Of a DNA stretch of 64,000 bases, positions 49,460 through 58,300 are shown one piece after another (within the stretch, counting starts at the first letter, position 1; every line of letters starts with the position of its first letter). Position numbers and translations under genes: made by a program. Location of the stretch: NCBI GenBank assembly GCA_937980205.1, contig CALJKW010000021.1, positions 62,001 through 126,000 on the forward strand, written 5' to 3'. The notes below the pieces were generated by a model that was not told the origin of the DNA, did no database searches, and saw only the letters and a program-made list of their open reading frames with translations. The DNA is from an uncultured Myxococcales bacterium (lineage in GTDB: Bacteria > Myxococcota > Myxococcia > Myxococcales > Myxococcaceae).

Positions 49460-50464
49460 GTGTTCCCTTTCATCGACCTGCCCGCACTGCCGCTGCCGTT
49501 CGGACAGAAGATCGACATCTTCGGAGTGATGTCCACCGCGGGCGTGATCACCGGCGCGCTGCTCGCGGCGAAGGCGGCGAAGAAGTACGGACCGGGCGAC
49601 GACACTCCGCTGCGCGACGTGGTGCCGTGGGCCGTCATCATCGGCCTGTACGGCGGCCATTTCATGCACATCTTCGCGTACCACCCGGAGCTGGTGCGCA
49701 ACGTGCCGCTGACGCTGGGCATGGTGCTGGGGCTCGGGGTCGTCGGCCTCTTCATCTACCGGCAGAAGTGGTCCGACAACGCGCGGTGGGCGGCGTTCAT
49801 CGGCGTGTGCGGGGCGATCTACCTGCTGACGAAGAACGCCGCGCCCGACGTGCACGCCGACTTCATGACGGCGGTGAAGGCGTGGGACGGGCTGTCGTCG
49901 ATGGGCGGCGTGCTCGGCGCGCTGGCGGGCATCTTCATCTTCTTCCGCAAGGAGAAGATCCCGCTGACGCCGTACCTCGACGCGCTCGCGCTGGGCACGG
50001 CGCCGGGCTGGGCGATCGCGCGCATCGGCTGCTACCTGGTGCACGACCACCCGGGCTGGCGCACCGACTTCTTCCTCGCCGTCGCGTACCCCGAGCGCGA
50101 CCCGAACCATGGCACCGTCTACGGCGGGCCGCGGCACGACCTGGGCCTCTACGACTTCTTCGTGCTCGCGGCGATCACGGCGCTGATCTGGGGCTTGCGC
50201 AAGAAGCTGTACGGGACGGGGATGCTCATGGGGCTCCTGGCGGCCATCTACTCGCTGTGCCGCTTCAACCTCGACTTCCTGCGGGCGTCGGACCTGGGCT
50301 TCGTCGACAAGCGCTACGCCGGCCTGACTCCGGCGCAGTACGTCGTCATGGGCATCTTCGTCGTCGGCGTGCGGCTGCTCTGGCAGGGCCGACAGAAGCT
50401 CGCCGGTCAGAAACCGCCTGGGGCCCCGTCACCAGCGTTGACACGCGAGGGGCGCTCACCGTAG
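49460..50464 (+). CDS. lgt: Prolipoprotein diacylglyceryl transferase family protein
   Basis: A 334-residue multi-pass membrane enzyme of the Lgt family, which transfers diacylglycerol from phosphatidylglycerol to the lipobox cysteine. GTG 49460 has an AGAAGG element upstream. Recognisable parts are IDIFGVMSTAGVITGALLAA, LSSMGGVLGALAGIF (equivalent to the GGLSFHGG block), AIARIGCYLVHDHPG (equivalent to RxGNF/INGE) and SLCRFNLDFLR near the end. The core motifs are looser than in E. coli Lgt, so it may be a divergent paralogue. The C-terminal 20 residues are Pro/Arg-rich. The stop lies 22 bases before tRNA-Lys. Confidence 0.85.
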   Translation: MFPFIDLPALPLPFGQKIDIFGVMSTAGVITGALLAAKAAKKYGPGDDTPLRDVVPWAVIIGLYGGHFMHIFAYHPELVRNVPLTLGMVLGLGVVGLFIYRQKWSDNARWAAFIGVCGAIYLLTKNAAPDVHADFMTAVKAWDGLSSMGGVLGALAGIFIFFRKEKIPLTPYLDALALGTAPGWAIARIGCYLVHDHPGWRTDFFLAVAYPERDPNHGTVYGGPRHDLGLYDFFVLAAITALIWGLRKKLYGTGMLMGLLAAIYSLCRFNLDFLRASDLGFVDKRYAGLTPAQYVVMGIFVVGVRLLWQGRQKLAGQKPPGAPSPALTREGRSP

Positions 50465-50486
50465 AAGCCGCCGCCTCAAACAGCAC

Positions 50487-50559
50487 GGGAGCGTAGCTCA
50501 ATTGGCAGAGCAATGGACTCTTAATCCATAGGTTGTGGGTTCGATTCCCTCCGCTCTCA
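50487..50559 (+). tRNA. tRNA-Lys (CTT)
   Basis: A 73-base cloverleaf: acceptor GGGAGCG with CGCTCTC (one G-T pair), anticodon stem ATGGA/TCCAT with loop CTCTTAA (anticodon CTT), and T arm GTGGG-TTCGATT-CCCTC. CCA is not encoded. Confidence 0.96.
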
Positions 50560-50574
50560 TAGAGGAAAGTTATG

Positions 50575-50608
50575 AAGGCCCGGTTCGCCGAGAGGTGAGC
50601 CGGGCCTT
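50575..50608 (+). terminator. Long hairpin after tRNA-Lys
   Basis: Fifteen paired bases (AAGGCCCGGTTCGCC with GGTGAGCCGGGCCTT, allowing G-T pairs) close on a GAGA tetraloop, starting 15 bases after tRNA-Lys. It probably ends tRNA transcription or protects the 3' end; only a weak U-tract follows, so it may act as a processing barrier instead. Confidence 0.7.
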
Positions 50609-50643
50609 CGCGTCTGGGCACCTTCCTTGCTGCAGCTGCGCCC

Positions 50644-51624
50644 GTGGACGGCGTCTTCGAGCTGGTGGGGCCGCAGCGGGCGGTGCAGCTGTTCGGTGTC
50701 CGCTTGATGGGCGTCAATGCGGACAACGGCAAGAAGCTGTTGTTCACGGCCACCTGGGTCGCGGTGGTGGCGCTTCTGGCCTGGGCGGGTAACCGGCTGG
50801 TGCTGTCGGCGGCGACGCGGGGCGTTTCGGATCGCGGGGCCTTCTGGGGGCGCCAGGTCATTCGGCTCGCGGTGACGGTGCTGCTCGTCCTCGGCGTCGC
50901 CTCGATCTGGTTCGACGATCCGAAGCGGTTCACCACGGCGCTCGGCCTCTTCACCGCGGCGCTGGTGTTCGCGCTGCAGAAGGTCATCACCGCGGTGGCG
51001 GGCTACGTCGTGATCATGCGCGGCAAGGTGTTCAGCGTCGGCGACCGCATCGTGATGGGCGGCGTGCGCGGAGACGTCATCGCGCTCGACTTCACCCAGA
51101 CGACGATCATGGAGATGGGGCAGCCTCCGCCGGTGCAGGGCGCCGAGCCCGCCATCTGGGTCCGCAGCCGCGAGTACACCGGCCGCATCGTCACCGTCAG
51201 CAACGCGCTGCTGTTCGACCAGCCGGTGTACAACTACACGCGCGACTTCCCCTACCTCTGGGAAGAGCTCGTGCTGCCCATCTCGTACTCCGCGGACCGG
51301 GCGCGCGCCGAAGCGGTATTGCTCGAGGCGGCGCAGCGGCATACCGAGCCGGTCTCGGCCCTCGCCGCGCCGGCGCTGGCCGAGCTCCAGCGGCGGTACG
51401 CGGTGAGTGCTGCTGAGCTGAAGCCGCGGGTGTACCTGCGCGCCACGGACAACTGGCTCGAGCTGACGTTGCGGTTCGTGGCGCACGAGCGTGGCGTGCG
51501 CGAGCTGAAAGACGCGATGACGAGGGACATCCTCCGCGGCCTCGAGGCGGCCGGCATCGGCGTGGCGTCGGCGACCTTCGAGGTGGTCGGGGTGCCCGAG
51601 ATCCGCGTGGCGAAGGTGCCTTGA
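50644..51624 (+). CDS. MscS-family mechanosensitive ion channel
   Basis: A 326-residue small-conductance mechanosensitive channel. Three hydrophobic segments lie in the first 125 residues. The pore-lining helix and junction are seen in TALGLFTAALVFALQKVITA and AGYVVIMRGKVFSVGDRIVM. The cytoplasmic beta domain follows (GDVIALDFTQTTIME, and the VTVSNALLFDQPVYNYT block), then the alpha/beta C-terminal domain. It opens under membrane tension to release solutes. The GTG 50644 start has no clear ribosome-binding site; a later ATG would remove part of the N-terminus. Confidence 0.9.
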   Translation: MDGVFELVGPQRAVQLFGVRLMGVNADNGKKLLFTATWVAVVALLAWAGNRLVLSAATRGVSDRGAFWGRQVIRLAVTVLLVLGVASIWFDDPKRFTTALGLFTAALVFALQKVITAVAGYVVIMRGKVFSVGDRIVMGGVRGDVIALDFTQTTIMEMGQPPPVQGAEPAIWVRSREYTGRIVTVSNALLFDQPVYNYTRDFPYLWEELVLPISYSADRARAEAVLLEAAQRHTEPVSALAAPALAELQRRYAVSAAELKPRVYLRATDNWLELTLRFVAHERGVRELKDAMTRDILRGLEAAGIGVASATFEVVGVPEIRVAKVP

Positions 51625-51656
51625 GCGGCACGTGCGGTGCACCGACATCTGACGCC

Positions 51657-52253
51657 ATGTCCCGATACCTTTTCGTCGCAATTCTGGGCGCCGCCACAGC
51701 GGTCGCCGCGCAGCAACGCCCCAGCCTGATGGACCCGCAGCACGATTCGCCGGCCGAGGAGCAGATGAAGTACGAGAAGACGCCTCCCCAGAGGGAGGAC
51801 GTCGAGGTGCTCGGGCTGATGCACCGCGACAACGCCACGTACGTTCGCCTCGGCAAGCTGGCGCAGGAGCGCAGCACCTCTGCGCTGGTGCGGGTCCTCG
51901 GCGCCGACCTCGTCGAGGACCACGGAGAGCTCGACCGGAAGATCGTGAAGCTCTCGAAGAAGCTCGGGTTCGAGCTCGCCGTTCCTGAGCCGAAGGACGA
52001 GGCCGAGAGAGCGCGCCGCGAGGCGATGAAGCACCGCATCGAGGTGCTCGAGCGGCTGCGCGGGGAGGACTTCGATCGCACCTTCGCGCGCGTCATGCGT
52101 GACCTTCACCGGCAGGAGATTGACCGGCTCGAGGGCCGGCGCAACGAGACGCGGCACCTGCGGGTGCGGGCGCTCTATGACGAGGCGCTGCCGAAGCTCG
52201 AGCGGCACCTGCTCACCGCCGAGGAGCTGGTGCGCGCGAACCGGGCGACGTGA
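51657..52253 (+). CDS. DUF4142 ferritin-like secreted protein
   Basis: A 198-residue protein from ATG 51657, with a signal peptide (MSRYLFVAILGAATAVAAQQ). The mature part is a helical bundle of the DUF4142 family (LGLMHRDNATYVRLGKLAQE, LGADLVEDHGELDRKIVKLS, RVMRDLHRQEIDRLEG). These periplasmic or outer-membrane proteins have a ferritin-like fold of unknown function. It lies 32 bases after the MscS gene and is probably cotranscribed with it. Confidence 0.87.
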   Translation: MSRYLFVAILGAATAVAAQQRPSLMDPQHDSPAEEQMKYEKTPPQREDVEVLGLMHRDNATYVRLGKLAQERSTSALVRVLGADLVEDHGELDRKIVKLSKKLGFELAVPEPKDEAERARREAMKHRIEVLERLRGEDFDRTFARVMRDLHRQEIDRLEGRRNETRHLRVRALYDEALPKLERHLLTAEELVRANRAT

Positions 52254-52265
52254 CCGCGCCGGCCG

Positions 52266-52768
52266 GTGCACCCGTCGACGCTCGACTTAGGTCCGAAGTT
52301 CAAAAGCCCGCTGGTGTGGGACGTGTTCGCGGTGACGACGTACGGCACCGTGTCGCGGTTGTTCTGGTCCGTGGCCTCGTGCCGGATCTCACGGCGCGGC
52401 TGGTGTACGGAGTTCTCTGGGGTGGCGGGGCAGCGCGCGGCACTGGTCGCACTGGCGCCTTGGGGTACCTGCCGCTGGCGGCGCTGTCGACGCCGCTCGT
52501 GCTCAGCGTGACCGGGCTCACGTTCCTGAGCGCGCGGGAGCTCGACGTCTTCATCCCCGGAACGCTGCGGGTGCCGCTGGCGCTCGGCATCGCGACGGTG
52601 AAGGCGTGCCTTGTGATGTGGTTCTTCATGCGCCTGGAAGATCACGTAGAGAATGTACCGGCACGCGGCGCGGCGACGGCGCTGAGTCGCAGCGCGGCGG
52701 ATGCTCGCGCAAGACGCGCTGTCTTCGCGCGGCGCGGCATACGCGGCATACGAACCTTTCCAAAATGA
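52266..52768 (+). pseudogene. Decayed respiratory gene: NrfD-like start joined to cytochrome oxidase subunit IV-like end
   Basis: Frame 1 from GTG 52266 reads HPSTLDLGPKFKSPLVWDVF and AVTTYGTVSRLFW, matching the N-terminus of NrfD-family quinol-interacting membrane proteins (ActC/ActF of alternative complex III). Homology then continues one frame over as GLVPDLTARLVYGVL and LPLAALSTPLVLSV, implying a one-base loss near 52370-52373 (GTC to GT). From about 52510 the second frame changes family to TGLTFLSARELDV, then LALGIATVKACLVMWFFMRL, which resembles cytochrome c oxidase subunit IV. So a large internal deletion appears to have fused the two ends of an act-cox type operon, with a frameshift added. 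No functional product is expected. Confidence 0.6.
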
Positions 52769-52816
52769 AATGTTCGCGAAAGGTGGGGGCAAGGGCCGGT
52801 TTGCATCATCACCGGC

Positions 52817-53892
<1,076 letters not shown>

Positions 53893-53896
<4 letters not shown>

Positions 53897-54789
53897 ACGG
53901 CTTGATGGAGAAGGTGCGGCTCATCGAGCTGCGCACGCGCGGGCTGGTCGAGAGCGCGTTCGCGGGCGAGTGGCACTCAGCGATCCGCGGGCGCGGCATC
54001 GACTTCGACCAGGTGCGTGAATACGTGGTGGGCGACGACGTGCGGTCGATCGACTGGAACGTCACGGCGCGCGCCGGGCGGCCCTACGTGAAGCAGTTCC
54101 GCGAAGAGCGCGAGCTGCGGCTGATGTTGCTGGTCGACATCTCGGCGTCGGGCGACTTCGGCTCGGCGACGCAGCGAAAGCGCGAGCTGGCGGCGGAGCT
54201 CGCGTGCGTGCTCGCGATGTCGGCGGTGCGCAACAACGACCAGGTCGGGCTGGTGATGTTCAGCGACCGCATCGAGGGGTTCGTGCCGCCGGGCAAGGGG
54301 CGCCAGCACGTGCTGCGCGTCGTGCGCGAGCTGCTCGGCGCCGAGCCTCAGGGCCGCGGGACGAACGTGAGCGCCGCGCTCGACTTCGTCGGGCCGATGC
54401 TGCACCGGCGCTCGCTCGTCTTCGTGCTGTCGGATCTCGAGGTGGGCGCCGCGCGCGACGCGGCCCTCGAGGCGCTGTCGCGGTCGGCGCGGCCGCTGGG
54501 CGCGAGGCACGACGCCGTCGCGTTCCACGTCCGCGACCCTCGCGAGCGCTCACTGCCGAACCTCGGGCTCGTGACCGTGGAGGACGCGGAGTCGGGCGAC
54601 GTCGTGCTGCTGGATACGGCGCGCCGCGGCGTGCGCGAGCGGTACGCGCGGGTGGCCGCCGAGCGGGCCGCCGAGGTGCAGCGGTTGCTGCGGCGCGCGC
54701 GCTTCGAGGTCGTCGAGCTCGACACCGCGAAGTCGTACGTGCCGGTGCTGCTGTCGTTCTTCGCCGGGCGCGATCGGAGGGTGCGATGA
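53893..54789 (+). CDS. DUF58 domain protein of the Bat operon
   Basis: A 298-residue soluble DUF58 protein. The signature lies near residues 30-60 (AIRGRGIDFDQVREYVVGDD, then RSIDWNVTARAGRPYVKQF). A VWA-like fold follows with LMLLVDISASGDFGS, where the MIDAS-type Asp and Ser are retained. Unlike the DUF58 protein at 10964, it has no N-terminal membrane helices, which is the typical form in Bat operons. It is likely the cytoplasmic partner of the MoxR ATPase. ATG 53893 overlaps the moxR stop. Confidence 0.93.
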
Positions 54790-55310
54790 GCGCGCCGTTC
54801 TTGGGCGCGCTGCTCGCGCCGGTCGCCGAGGACATCCGCGACATTCGCGGCCCGGTGCCGCTGCCCGAGCCCATCTCGCCGTGGGTGTGGGGCAGCCTCG
54901 CCGTCGTCGCCGTGCTCGCGCTCGCGGCCGCGTGGTGGTGGCGGCGCCGGCGGGCGAAGCCGTTGGCCCCCGATGCCGCCGCGCTGCGCTCGCTCGAAGA
55001 GGCTCGCGGGCTGATCGGCGCGGGAGACGCGGCGTCGTTCTCGGCGCGGGTCTCGGACACGGTGCGCGCCTACGTCGAAGCGGCGTTCTCGGTGCGCGCG
55101 CCGTTCCGCACCACCGAGGAGCTGCTGCAGCAGCTGCTGAGAGACGAGAGCCCGGTGGCGGCGCACCGCGCGGAGCTCTCCAGGTTCCTCGAGCAGTGCG
55201 ATCTCGCGAAGTACGCGCGCTGGTCTCATTCGCCCGCGGACATGGACGAGATGCTGAGCAGCGCCCAGACCTTCGTTCGCGCCACCGCGCCTTCACCCGG
55301 AGCCCGCTGA
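54786..55310 (+). CDS. DUF4381 membrane protein of the Bat operon
   Basis: A 174-residue protein with a short N-terminal region with RGPVPLPEPISPWVW, a membrane helix at about residues 35-52, a basic stop-transfer run (WWWRRRRAKP), and a helical cytoplasmic domain (about 65-165) with YVEAAFSVRAPFRTTEELLQ. The PI/IS-P-x-W block and order match DUF4381 proteins that follow DUF58 in MoxR operons. It overlaps the DUF58 gene by four bases and the next VWA gene by one. Confidence 0.9.
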   Translation: MSAPFLGALLAPVAEDIRDIRGPVPLPEPISPWVWGSLAVVAVLALAAAWWWRRRRAKPLAPDAAALRSLEEARGLIGAGDAASFSARVSDTVRAYVEAAFSVRAPFRTTEELLQQLLRDESPVAAHRAELSRFLEQCDLAKYARWSHSPADMDEMLSSAQTFVRATAPSPGAR

Positions 55311-56320
55311 TGTCACCTTCGTTCTCGTTCGCCTGGCCGCACCTGTTGTGGCTGCTGCTCGCGCTGCCGCTGGTCGCGTGGCTCATCTCGCGCAAGGGGC
55401 CGCGCGCGGCGGTGCGGTTCCCGACGGCCGAGGTGGCGCGCGCTGCGGGTGGTTCGACGACGCGCAGCCGGCTCGGCGCGCTGCTGCCGTACGCGAAGCT
55501 GCCGGTACTCGCGCTGTTCATCCTGGGCCTGGCGAGGCCGCAGGTCGCCCACTCGACGACGTCGGTGAAGGCGAGCGGCGTCGACGTGATGCTCGCGCTC
55601 GATGCGTCGGGCTCGATGGGCGCGCTGGATCTGACGCTGCGGGGCGAGCGGGCCGATCGCCTCGAGGTGGTGAAGTCGGTGGTCTCGGACTTCATCTCGG
55701 GGCGGCCGAGCGACCGCGTGGGGATGATCGCGTTCGCCGGGGCGCCGTACCTGGTGAGCCCGCTGACGCTCGATCACGACTGGGTCGAGCGGAACCTCGC
55801 GCGCGTCGAGCTGTCGACGCTGGACGACGGGACGGCGATCGGCTCGGCGCTCACCGCAGCCGTGAACCGGCTGCGCCCGTCCGACGCGAAGTCGAAGATC
55901 GTGGTGCTGCTGACCGACGGCGTGAACAACACCGGCTCGGTGCAGCCGCTGCTGGCGGCCGAGGCCGCCGCGGCGCTGGGCATCAAGGTCTACACGGTCG
56001 GCGTGGGCTCGGAGGGAGCGGCGCCGATGCCGGTCGTGGGCGAGGACGGCCGCCGCCGCGTGGTGATGGCCGAGGCCGACCTCGACGAAGAGACGCTGCG
56101 GCAGATCGCCGCGAAGACCGGCGGAGAGTACTTCCGCGCCACCGACACGGCTTCGCTCGAGGCCGTCTATGACCGCATCGACGCGCTCGAGAAGACGACG
56201 CGCGAGGTCAGCCGCCACGAGCGCCGGGAAGAGCGCTTCGGGTGGTTCGTGTTCCCCGCGCTCGGCCTGCTCGCCGCGCAGCTCGCGCTGTTCGCCACCC
56301 GGCTGCGGCGCATCCCCTGA
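55310..56320 (+). CDS. batA: BatA-like von Willebrand factor A domain membrane protein
   Basis: A 336-residue protein. Two N-terminal membrane helices (residues about 8-27 and 60-75) flank a short region with LLLALPLVAW. The VWA domain (about 90-290) has a complete MIDAS: DASGSMG at 98-104, a Thr in DDGTAIGSAL, and Asp in LLTDGVNNTG. A C-terminal helix lies at about 312-330. BatA and BatB form membrane-anchored VWA pairs in MoxR operons, linked to envelope stress tolerance in Bacteroides, Leptospira and Francisella. It starts at the stop of DUF4381. Confidence 0.93.
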   Translation: MSPSFSFAWPHLLWLLLALPLVAWLISRKGPRAAVRFPTAEVARAAGGSTTRSRLGALLPYAKLPVLALFILGLARPQVAHSTTSVKASGVDVMLALDASGSMGALDLTLRGERADRLEVVKSVVSDFISGRPSDRVGMIAFAGAPYLVSPLTLDHDWVERNLARVELSTLDDGTAIGSALTAAVNRLRPSDAKSKIVVLLTDGVNNTGSVQPLLAAEAAAALGIKVYTVGVGSEGAAPMPVVGEDGRRRVVMAEADLDEETLRQIAAKTGGEYFRATDTASLEAVYDRIDALEKTTREVSRHERREERFGWFVFPALGLLAAQLALFATRLRRIP

Positions 56321-56332
56321 AAGGAAGACTTC

Positions 56333-58300
56333 ATGCCGTTCGAATTTGCACGACCCATCTGGCTGTACCTCGCCGTCCCGGTGTGCGCGGCGCTCGCTGC
56401 GTTGATGTGGCGGGCGCAGCGCAAGAGGAAGGCAGCGCTCGCGGCGCTGGCCGGCGCCCAGGTGAGCACGACCGTGTCCGAGCCGGTGCGCCGCGGGCGA
56501 GATGCTCTGGCGCTGGCGGCCGTTGCGTTCTGCTTCGTGGCGGCGGCGCGACCCTATGCCGGGTACCGCGTCGAGACGACGCCGAGCTCGGGAGCCGACA
56601 TCATGTTCGCCGTCGACACCTCGAAGAGCATGCGCGCGACCGACGTGAAGCCCGACCGGCTCACGCGGGCCAAGCTGGCCGTCGCGGATCTGCAGCGCAC
56701 GTTCGACGGCGAGCGCGTCGGGCTCGTGGCCTTCGCCGGCGGCGCCTTCGTGCAGGCGCCGCTGACCGCGGATCGCGGCGCGTTCCTCGACGCGGTCGAC
56801 GCGCTCGACACGAGCGTGATCCCCCGCGGCGGCAGCGATCTCGCCTCGGCGATCCGCGCCGCGGCGCAGGCGCTGGGCGGCTCGGCGGAGCACCCGAAGA
56901 TGCTGGTGCTGCTGAGCGACGGCGAGGACCTCGCCGGAGACGCCGTGGAGGCGGCGCGAGCGGCCGGCAAGCAGGGGCTCGTCATCTACACGCTCGGCGT
57001 CGGCACGCCCGCCGGTGAGCTCATCGAGTCGGGCAGCGGCGAGGTGGTGCGGTCACGCCTCGATGAGGCGACGCTGCGCGCGGTGGCCCAGGCCACCGGC
57101 GGCGACTACGTCGGGCTGGGGGCCGACGGCCGCGGCGTCGAGGCGCTGTACGCGGCGGCGAAGGCGAAGCTGCCGCGCGCCAGCCTCGCGGGCGAGCAGC
57201 ACAAGGTGCGCGAGGAGCGCTTCTACGTGCCGCTGGCGGCGGCGCTGGCGTGCCTGCTGTTGGAGCTGCTGCTCTCAAAGCGGCGGCGTCGCCGCTGGCT
57301 GCCGGGGCGCGCGGCTGCCGCGGGCCTCATGATCGCGGTGGTGCCGGGAGTCTCGCGCGCGGCGCCGCCCGAGGGCGCCGCGACCTACAACCAAGGCACC
57401 GAGCGGTACCGCAGCGGAGACTTCGCCGGAGCAGAAGAGAAGTTCGAGGCCGCGCTGCGCGGAGGAGATCTGCAGCTGCAGGTCGACGGCTACTACGACC
57501 TGGGCAACACGAAGTACCGGCTGGGTGAGGCGTCGCTCGAGAAGGATCGCGACCGCACCATCGCGGCGTGGAAGCAGGCGATCGAGGCGTACGACGGCGC
57601 GCTTGCGCTGTCTCCCGGCGACGCCGATGCGAAGTTCAACCGGGACTTCGTGGCCAGGAGGCTCGCGGAGCTCGAGGAGCAGAAGCAGCAGGAGCAGTCG
57701 CAGCGCGGTGGAGGCCAGCAGGAGCAGCAGCAGGGCGGACAGCAGCAGCAGGGCGGACAGCAGCAGCAGGGCGGACAGCAGCAGCAGGGTGGGCAGCAGC
57801 AGCAGGCTGGACAGCAGCAGCAGGGCGGGCAGCAGCAGCAAGCCGGGCAGCAGCAGCAAGCCGGGCAGCAGCAGCAAGCCGGGCAGCAGCAGCAAGCCGG
57901 GCAGCAGCCGCAGGGCACGAAGCAACAGGGCGGGCCGCAACAGGCGCAGCAGCAACAGGGCGCCGGGGCCGATGCGAAGCAGGGCGATGGACAGTCGCCG
58001 CAGCAGGCGCGCCGCGGCGATACGCAGCAGGCGCCGGATGCGGCGGCGTCGGCCGAGGCGCGTGGCGAGCGACGGCCTCCCGAGCCCGACGCGCAGCCGG
58101 GCGCCGGCGCGGCAGCAAAGCCTGGCGACGAACAGGCTGCCGCACAGGCGCTGGCGGATGCGCAGCGGCGTGCGGCTGGCGAGCTGACGCGATCCGAAGC
58201 CGAGCAGCTGCTCGACTCGCGCGCGTCCGAGCTGCAGCCGCTCCCCATTCACGGCCGGGGTGAGGCCGAAGCACGACGAACTCCGATGAAGGACTGGTGA
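56333..58300 (+). CDS. batB: BatB-BatC fusion: VWA membrane domain, TPR region and Gln-rich repeats
   Basis: A 655-residue protein combining two Bat functions. Residues about 1-335 are BatB-like: two helices, a VWA domain with MIDAS DTSKSM (Asp95), the SDLASAIRAA block, LLSDGEDL, then helix LAAALACLLLELLLS. Residues about 345-460 are BatC-like, with a second internal hydrophobic segment (AAGLMIAVVPGVSRA) and a TPR (YNQGTERYRSGDFAGAEEKF). A Gln/Gly tandem repeat covers about 464-527, followed by a polar tail ending TPMKDW. In many bacteria batB and batC are separate. The ATG has an AAGGAAG ribosome-binding site; the stop overlaps batD by one base. Confidence 0.92.
   Translation: MPFEFARPIWLYLAVPVCAALAALMWRAQRKRKAALAALAGAQVSTTVSEPVRRGRDALALAAVAFCFVAAARPYAGYRVETTPSSGADIMFAVDTSKSMRATDVKPDRLTRAKLAVADLQRTFDGERVGLVAFAGGAFVQAPLTADRGAFLDAVDALDTSVIPRGGSDLASAIRAAAQALGGSAEHPKMLVLLSDGEDLAGDAVEAARAAGKQGLVIYTLGVGTPAGELIESGSGEVVRSRLDEATLRAVAQATGGDYVGLGADGRGVEALYAAAKAKLPRASLAGEQHKVREERFYVPLAAALACLLLELLLSKRRRRRWLPGRAAAAGLMIAVVPGVSRAAPPEGAATYNQGTERYRSGDFAGAEEKFEAALRGGDLQLQVDGYYDLGNTKYRLGEASLEKDRDRTIAAWKQAIEAYDGALALSPGDADAKFNRDFVARRLAELEEQKQQEQSQRGGGQQEQQQGGQQQQGGQQQQGGQQQQGGQQQQAGQQQQGGQQQQAGQQQQAGQQQQAGQQQQAGQQPQGTKQQGGPQQAQQQQGAGADAKQGDGQSPQQARRGDTQQAPDAAASAEARGERRPPEPDAQPGAGAAAKPGDEQAAAQALADAQRRAAGELTRSEAEQLLDSRASELQPLPIHGRGEAEARRTPMKDW
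57724..57912 (+). repeat. 18-bp tandem repeat coding GGQQQQ/AGQQQQ
   Basis: About ten head-to-tail copies of an 18-bp unit (GGCGGACAGCAGCAGCAG and variants) within the BatB-BatC fusion gene. Each unit codes Gly/Ala-Gly-Gln-Gln-Gln-Gln. The unit length is a multiple of three, so copy-number change would lengthen or shorten the linker without breaking the frame. Confidence 0.93.

Noticed and set aside
52360..52380. Programmed frameshift in the NrfD-like sequence
   Set aside because: There is no slippery run or stimulatory structure, and the downstream part belongs to another protein family, which fits gene decay better.
57724..57912. Possible CRISPR or VNTR array outside a gene
   Set aside because: The 18-bp units have no spacers and lie in frame inside the BatB-BatC gene, coding a Gln/Gly linker.
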